Shown: positions 61,311-64,000 of the stretch, in pieces
Position numbering within the stretch: position 1 is the first letter of the stretch
Layout of the letters: each line of letters begins with the position of its first letter
Origin: Jaltomata sinuosa
Taxonomy: Eukaryota; Streptophyta; Magnoliopsida; Solanales; Solanaceae
Assembly (NCBI GenBank): GCA_003996215.1
Contig: QJPP01007520.1
Location: 124,001 to 188,000, forward strand
Length of the DNA: 64,000 nucleotides
Direction: 5' to 3'
Translations under genes and position numbers: made by a program
The notes under the pieces: model-generated
The model's database searches: none
Told to the model about the DNA's origin: nothing
The model's input: the letters and a program-made list of their open reading frames with translations, nothing else

Positions 61311-62410
61311 CTACTTTCTCAATCCATCAACATCTGCCACACATAAGCGACCCTGATAACGAAGCACACCATCTCCCCCTTGGGAGAAAACCTTAACCCT
61401 TTGCTGATGAACTGCACCCTTAAGCTGAAGTAAAACGCGATCTTGGTCTTGCTTGGCTTTCACCTCATCCACCAAGGATGATTCGGCACCGTTTGTCATA
61501 AGCACACCACCCTCGGTTGAGTCCATAAGGCAAACTCCCAACCGATCAAGCCTATGAACTTCTTTAACCAATTCCTTCTTTCCATCCTCAATAGAAGCTA
61601 CACTTCCCCTGGACAATCTACTCAATGCATCCGCCATTACATTGGCCTTACCCGGATGGTAAAGCACACTCATATCATAATCCTTAAGGAGTTCAACCCA
61701 TCTCCTTTGTCTCAAATCAATTCCTTTTGAGTGAACACATATTGAAGACTCTTATGATCGGTGAAAACGTCCACATGCATACCATACAAGTAATATCTCC
61801 AAATTTTCAAAGCAAAAACCACGACTGCTAGCTCAAGATCATGAGTAGGGTAGTTCTTCTCATGTACCTTAAGCTGTCTCGAGGCATAAACAATCACTTT
61901 GCCCCGTTGCATTAAAACACAACCCAAACCAATTCTGGAGGCATCACAATACACAACAAAATCATCAAGGCCCTCGGGTAGAGCCAATACTGGAGCCATA
62001 GTCAATCGAGTCTTCAATTCCTAAAAACTTCTCTCACAAGAGTCAGACCACTGAAACTTAACCTTTTTCTGAGTCAATCGGGTCAATGGGGAAGCAAGGG
62101 AAGAGAACCCTTCCACAAATCTCCTATAGTAACCAGCCAAACCCAAAAATATCCTAATATCAGATGGAGAAGTGGGTCTAGGCCAGTTCTTTACCGCCTC
62201 GATCTTTTGAGAATCAACCCGAATACCATCTTTAGTCACAATATGACCTAGAAAAGCAACAGACTACATCCAAAACTCGCACTTGCTAAACTTAGAAAAC
62301 AACTTACTAGCCTTGAGAGTTTGCAGCACAACTCTCAAGTGATCTGCATGCTCCTCCTCACACCGAGAGTAGATGAGGATATCAATAATGAAAATAATCA
62401 CGAACATATC
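61311..62410 (-). pseudogene. pol (RT-RH): RNase H and RT second half of element L
   Basis: 62021-62239 is the RT thumb and connection (IRVDSQKIEAVKNWPRPTSP, AGYYRRFVEGFSS). Near 62370-62395 the catalytic box reads IFIIDIL; the first Asp is Ile. 61712-62017 is RNase H (VVYCDASRIGLGCVLMQRG, VFTDHKSLQYVFTQKEL). 61311-61715 is the tether and the start of the integrase zinc region (LYHPGKANVMADALSRLSRG). Confidence 0.9.
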
Positions 62411-62416
62411 CAAATA

Positions 62417-63480
62417 TTATTTGAACACACGGTTCATCAAATCCATAAAAGTTGTAGGAGCATTCGTTAGACCAAAAGACATAACAACAAACTCATAATG
62501 ACCATACAGAGTACTAAAAGCTGTCTTCAGGATATCACACTCCCGAACCCGAAGCTGATGATAACCGGATCTAAGGTCTATTTTGGAGAAGAAACTAGCA
62601 CCCTGAAGCTGATCGAACAAGTCATCAATCCTAGAAATGGGATACTTATTCTTGATTGTGACCTTGTTCAATTGATGGTAATCAATACACATTCTAAGAG
62701 ATCCATCCTTCTTTCAAACAAACAAAACTGGGGAACCCCAAGGAGAAATACTAGGCCTGATGAACCCTTATCAAGCAAGTCTTTCAGCTGATCTTTCAAC
62801 TCCTTGAGTTCCGCGGGGGCCATTCTATAGGGTGGAATAGAAATAGGATTCGTATCCGGAAGAAGATCTATCCCAAAGTCAATTTCCCGCTCGTGAGGGA
62901 CTCCCAAAAAATCATCGGGAAACACTTCTGGGAATTCATTCACAACAGGAACAAAGTAAATAGTCAGGGTCTCAGGCTCCGTGTCCATAATCTGAACTAT
63001 ATGATAGATATAACCTTTAGAAATCATCTTCCTAGCCTTAAGATAGGATATGAAGTGACCTTTCAAAGAAGAGGGACTACCTTGCCATTCTAGGACAGGT
63101 CCATTAGGAAACTTGAAACTAACCACACGAGTGCGGCAATCAACTGAGGCATAACATGCATACAACCAGTCCATACCAAGAATGACATCAAAATCCTTCA
63201 TCTCTAACTCTACTAAATCAGTTGAAGTGACTTTATAAAGGACTGAGATAGGGCAATTTTGGTAGACTCTTTTGGCTGGGACTGACTCGCTAACAGGAGT
63301 AGAAACATAAAAGGGTTTTAAAAGTAATTCGGGACAAATCTCGAACTTACAAGCCACATTAGGGGTTACAAAAGATAAAGATGCACTAGGATCTAACAAG
63401 GCATACACATCAAGAGAGAAGACTTTTAACATATCGGTAACCACATCTGGAGAACTCTCATGATCCTGGCGGGATGACAT
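62417..63480 (-). pseudogene. pol (PR-RT): Protease and RT first half of element L
   Basis: 62668-63480: protease active site ALLDPSASLSFVTP, where the usual Gly after DP is Ser, then ILGMDWL and the linker (FPDDFLGVPHEREIDFGIDL, PPYRMAPAELKELKDQ). A frameshift at the RT start leads to 62417-62692 (MCIDYHQLNKVTIKNKYPIS, SKIDLRSGYHQLRV, MSFGLTNAPTTFMDLM). Confidence 0.9.
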
Positions 63481-63554
63481 AGCATAAAGACGGTTCTGGC
63501 GCTGACCACCAAAACTAGAAGTTGTGCCATGCGGGGCAGGTCTACCCCCTAAAG

Positions 63555-64000
63555 TTACTGGAGTAGACTGAGTCCTACCACCTCCCTACCCCTTCTTAGC
63601 TGAAGGTCAATCTCTAAGCCACTGCCCAGTCTGTCCACACCCATAACATGCACCCGTGCCCAAATGACACTCTCCCGGGTGATTCTTCCCACATTTGGTG
63701 CAAACGAGGAAAGAAGGCCCCTTAGCAACACTTCCCTGAGACTGGGAATAAGAACCAGATCCTCTACCACCCTGATCATGACGAGGTCTCTGGGCCTAGG
63801 TAGGAGCACTAGCAGAAGAATGAACGGATTCGGATGACTTCTTCTGGAAAGAAGAGCGATGTCTACCTCCGGACCTATGATGACCAAAACCTGATCCCTC
63901 GGATCTACCCCTCTTGTTCTCCCTAGCCATCTCCTTAAGTTTATCACCCTCAATCAGATGGGCATGAGTCATGAGATGAGAGATGTTCATGTCACTCAAC
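63555..64000 (-). pseudogene. gag (NC): Gag end and zinc knuckles of element L
   Basis: 63796-63999 is the capsid end and basic linker (KLKEMARENKRGRSEGS, GGRHRSSFQKKS). Near 63630-63710 two knuckles read CTKCGKNHPGEC and CYGCGQTGQWLRD, the last followed by a stop in place of its final Cys context. The rest of gag lies beyond the window. Confidence 0.82.

Larger units (their letters stand above)
57714..64000 (-). mobile_element. Element L: chromovirus, 5' end outside the window
   Basis: 3' LTR 57714-59798, polypurine tract 59799-59812, then integrase with chromodomain, RNase H, RT, protease, zinc knuckles and the end of gag out to 64000, all minus-sense. Inserted in the integrase of the F-type element; the flank is CTTAT, but the other flank is outside. 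All genes carry stops or frameshifts. Confidence 0.88.

Overview
The window reads as plant nuclear heterochromatin from a dicot. The wording of the LTRs (initiator-Met primer sites TGGTATCAGAGCC, LTR starts TGTAATGAC, the CCGCTATAGCGG motif, Tat/Ogre, Athila and chromodomain Ty3/gypsy families) resembles Solanaceae repeats; that is inference and no species is claimed. I found no host protein gene, rRNA, tRNA, CRISPR array or bacterial-type gene. Essentially all 64 kb is nested, decayed LTR retrotransposons plus one LINE scrap, and nearly every long reading frame is a piece of gag or pol or an antisense shadow of one.

Layout: 1-4868 non-coding element A on the minus strand, inserted in the 3' LTR of E. 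4869-13340 element E, a minus-strand Tat/Ogre-like element with gag but no recognisable pol, two minisatellites, a repeated hairpin module and a repeated inverted-repeat module. 13341-13950 a 270-bp-arm inverted repeat of E-like LTR sequence. 13952-14285 an LTR scrap (N). 14286-22193 chromovirus C (minus). 22194-23498 and 33152-34320 a divergent LTR (D) split by chromovirus B (plus, 23499-33151), a relative of C. 34321-35109 nothing recognised. 35110-35517 a LINE ORF2 end. 35518-35839 and 35840-37124 LTR scraps P and K. 37125-41179 the 5' part of chromovirus J, inserted in Tat scrap H (41180 to about 42965). From there F (minus): gag, primer site, an LTR split by a complete Athila element G (45570-55468, target duplication ACAAG), then an integrase and chromodomain that run into the other side of the same LTR. 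57714-64000 chromovirus L, inserted in that integrase and leaving the window in gag.

How it works together: each element once carried gag (capsid, zinc knuckle), protease, reverse transcriptase, RNase H and integrase between LTRs. None is intact now: stops and frameshifts cut every polyprotein, the RT metal-binding pair is changed differently in B, C and L, B has lost integrase, E lacks all of pol, and G has lost most of its capsid. Most of the region is minus-sense; B, D and P are plus-sense.

The most unusual signals are not genes. (1) At least ten unrelated LTRs carry, upstream of the presumed promoter, a 100-300 bp cluster of a short, CpG-rich, often palindromic 'word' private to that family. 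(2) E contains arrays and dispersed modules of hairpins whose two arms change together. (3) LTR breakpoints fall in or next to the word clusters. These are pattern observations by eye; alignments and family-wide searches would be needed to establish them.
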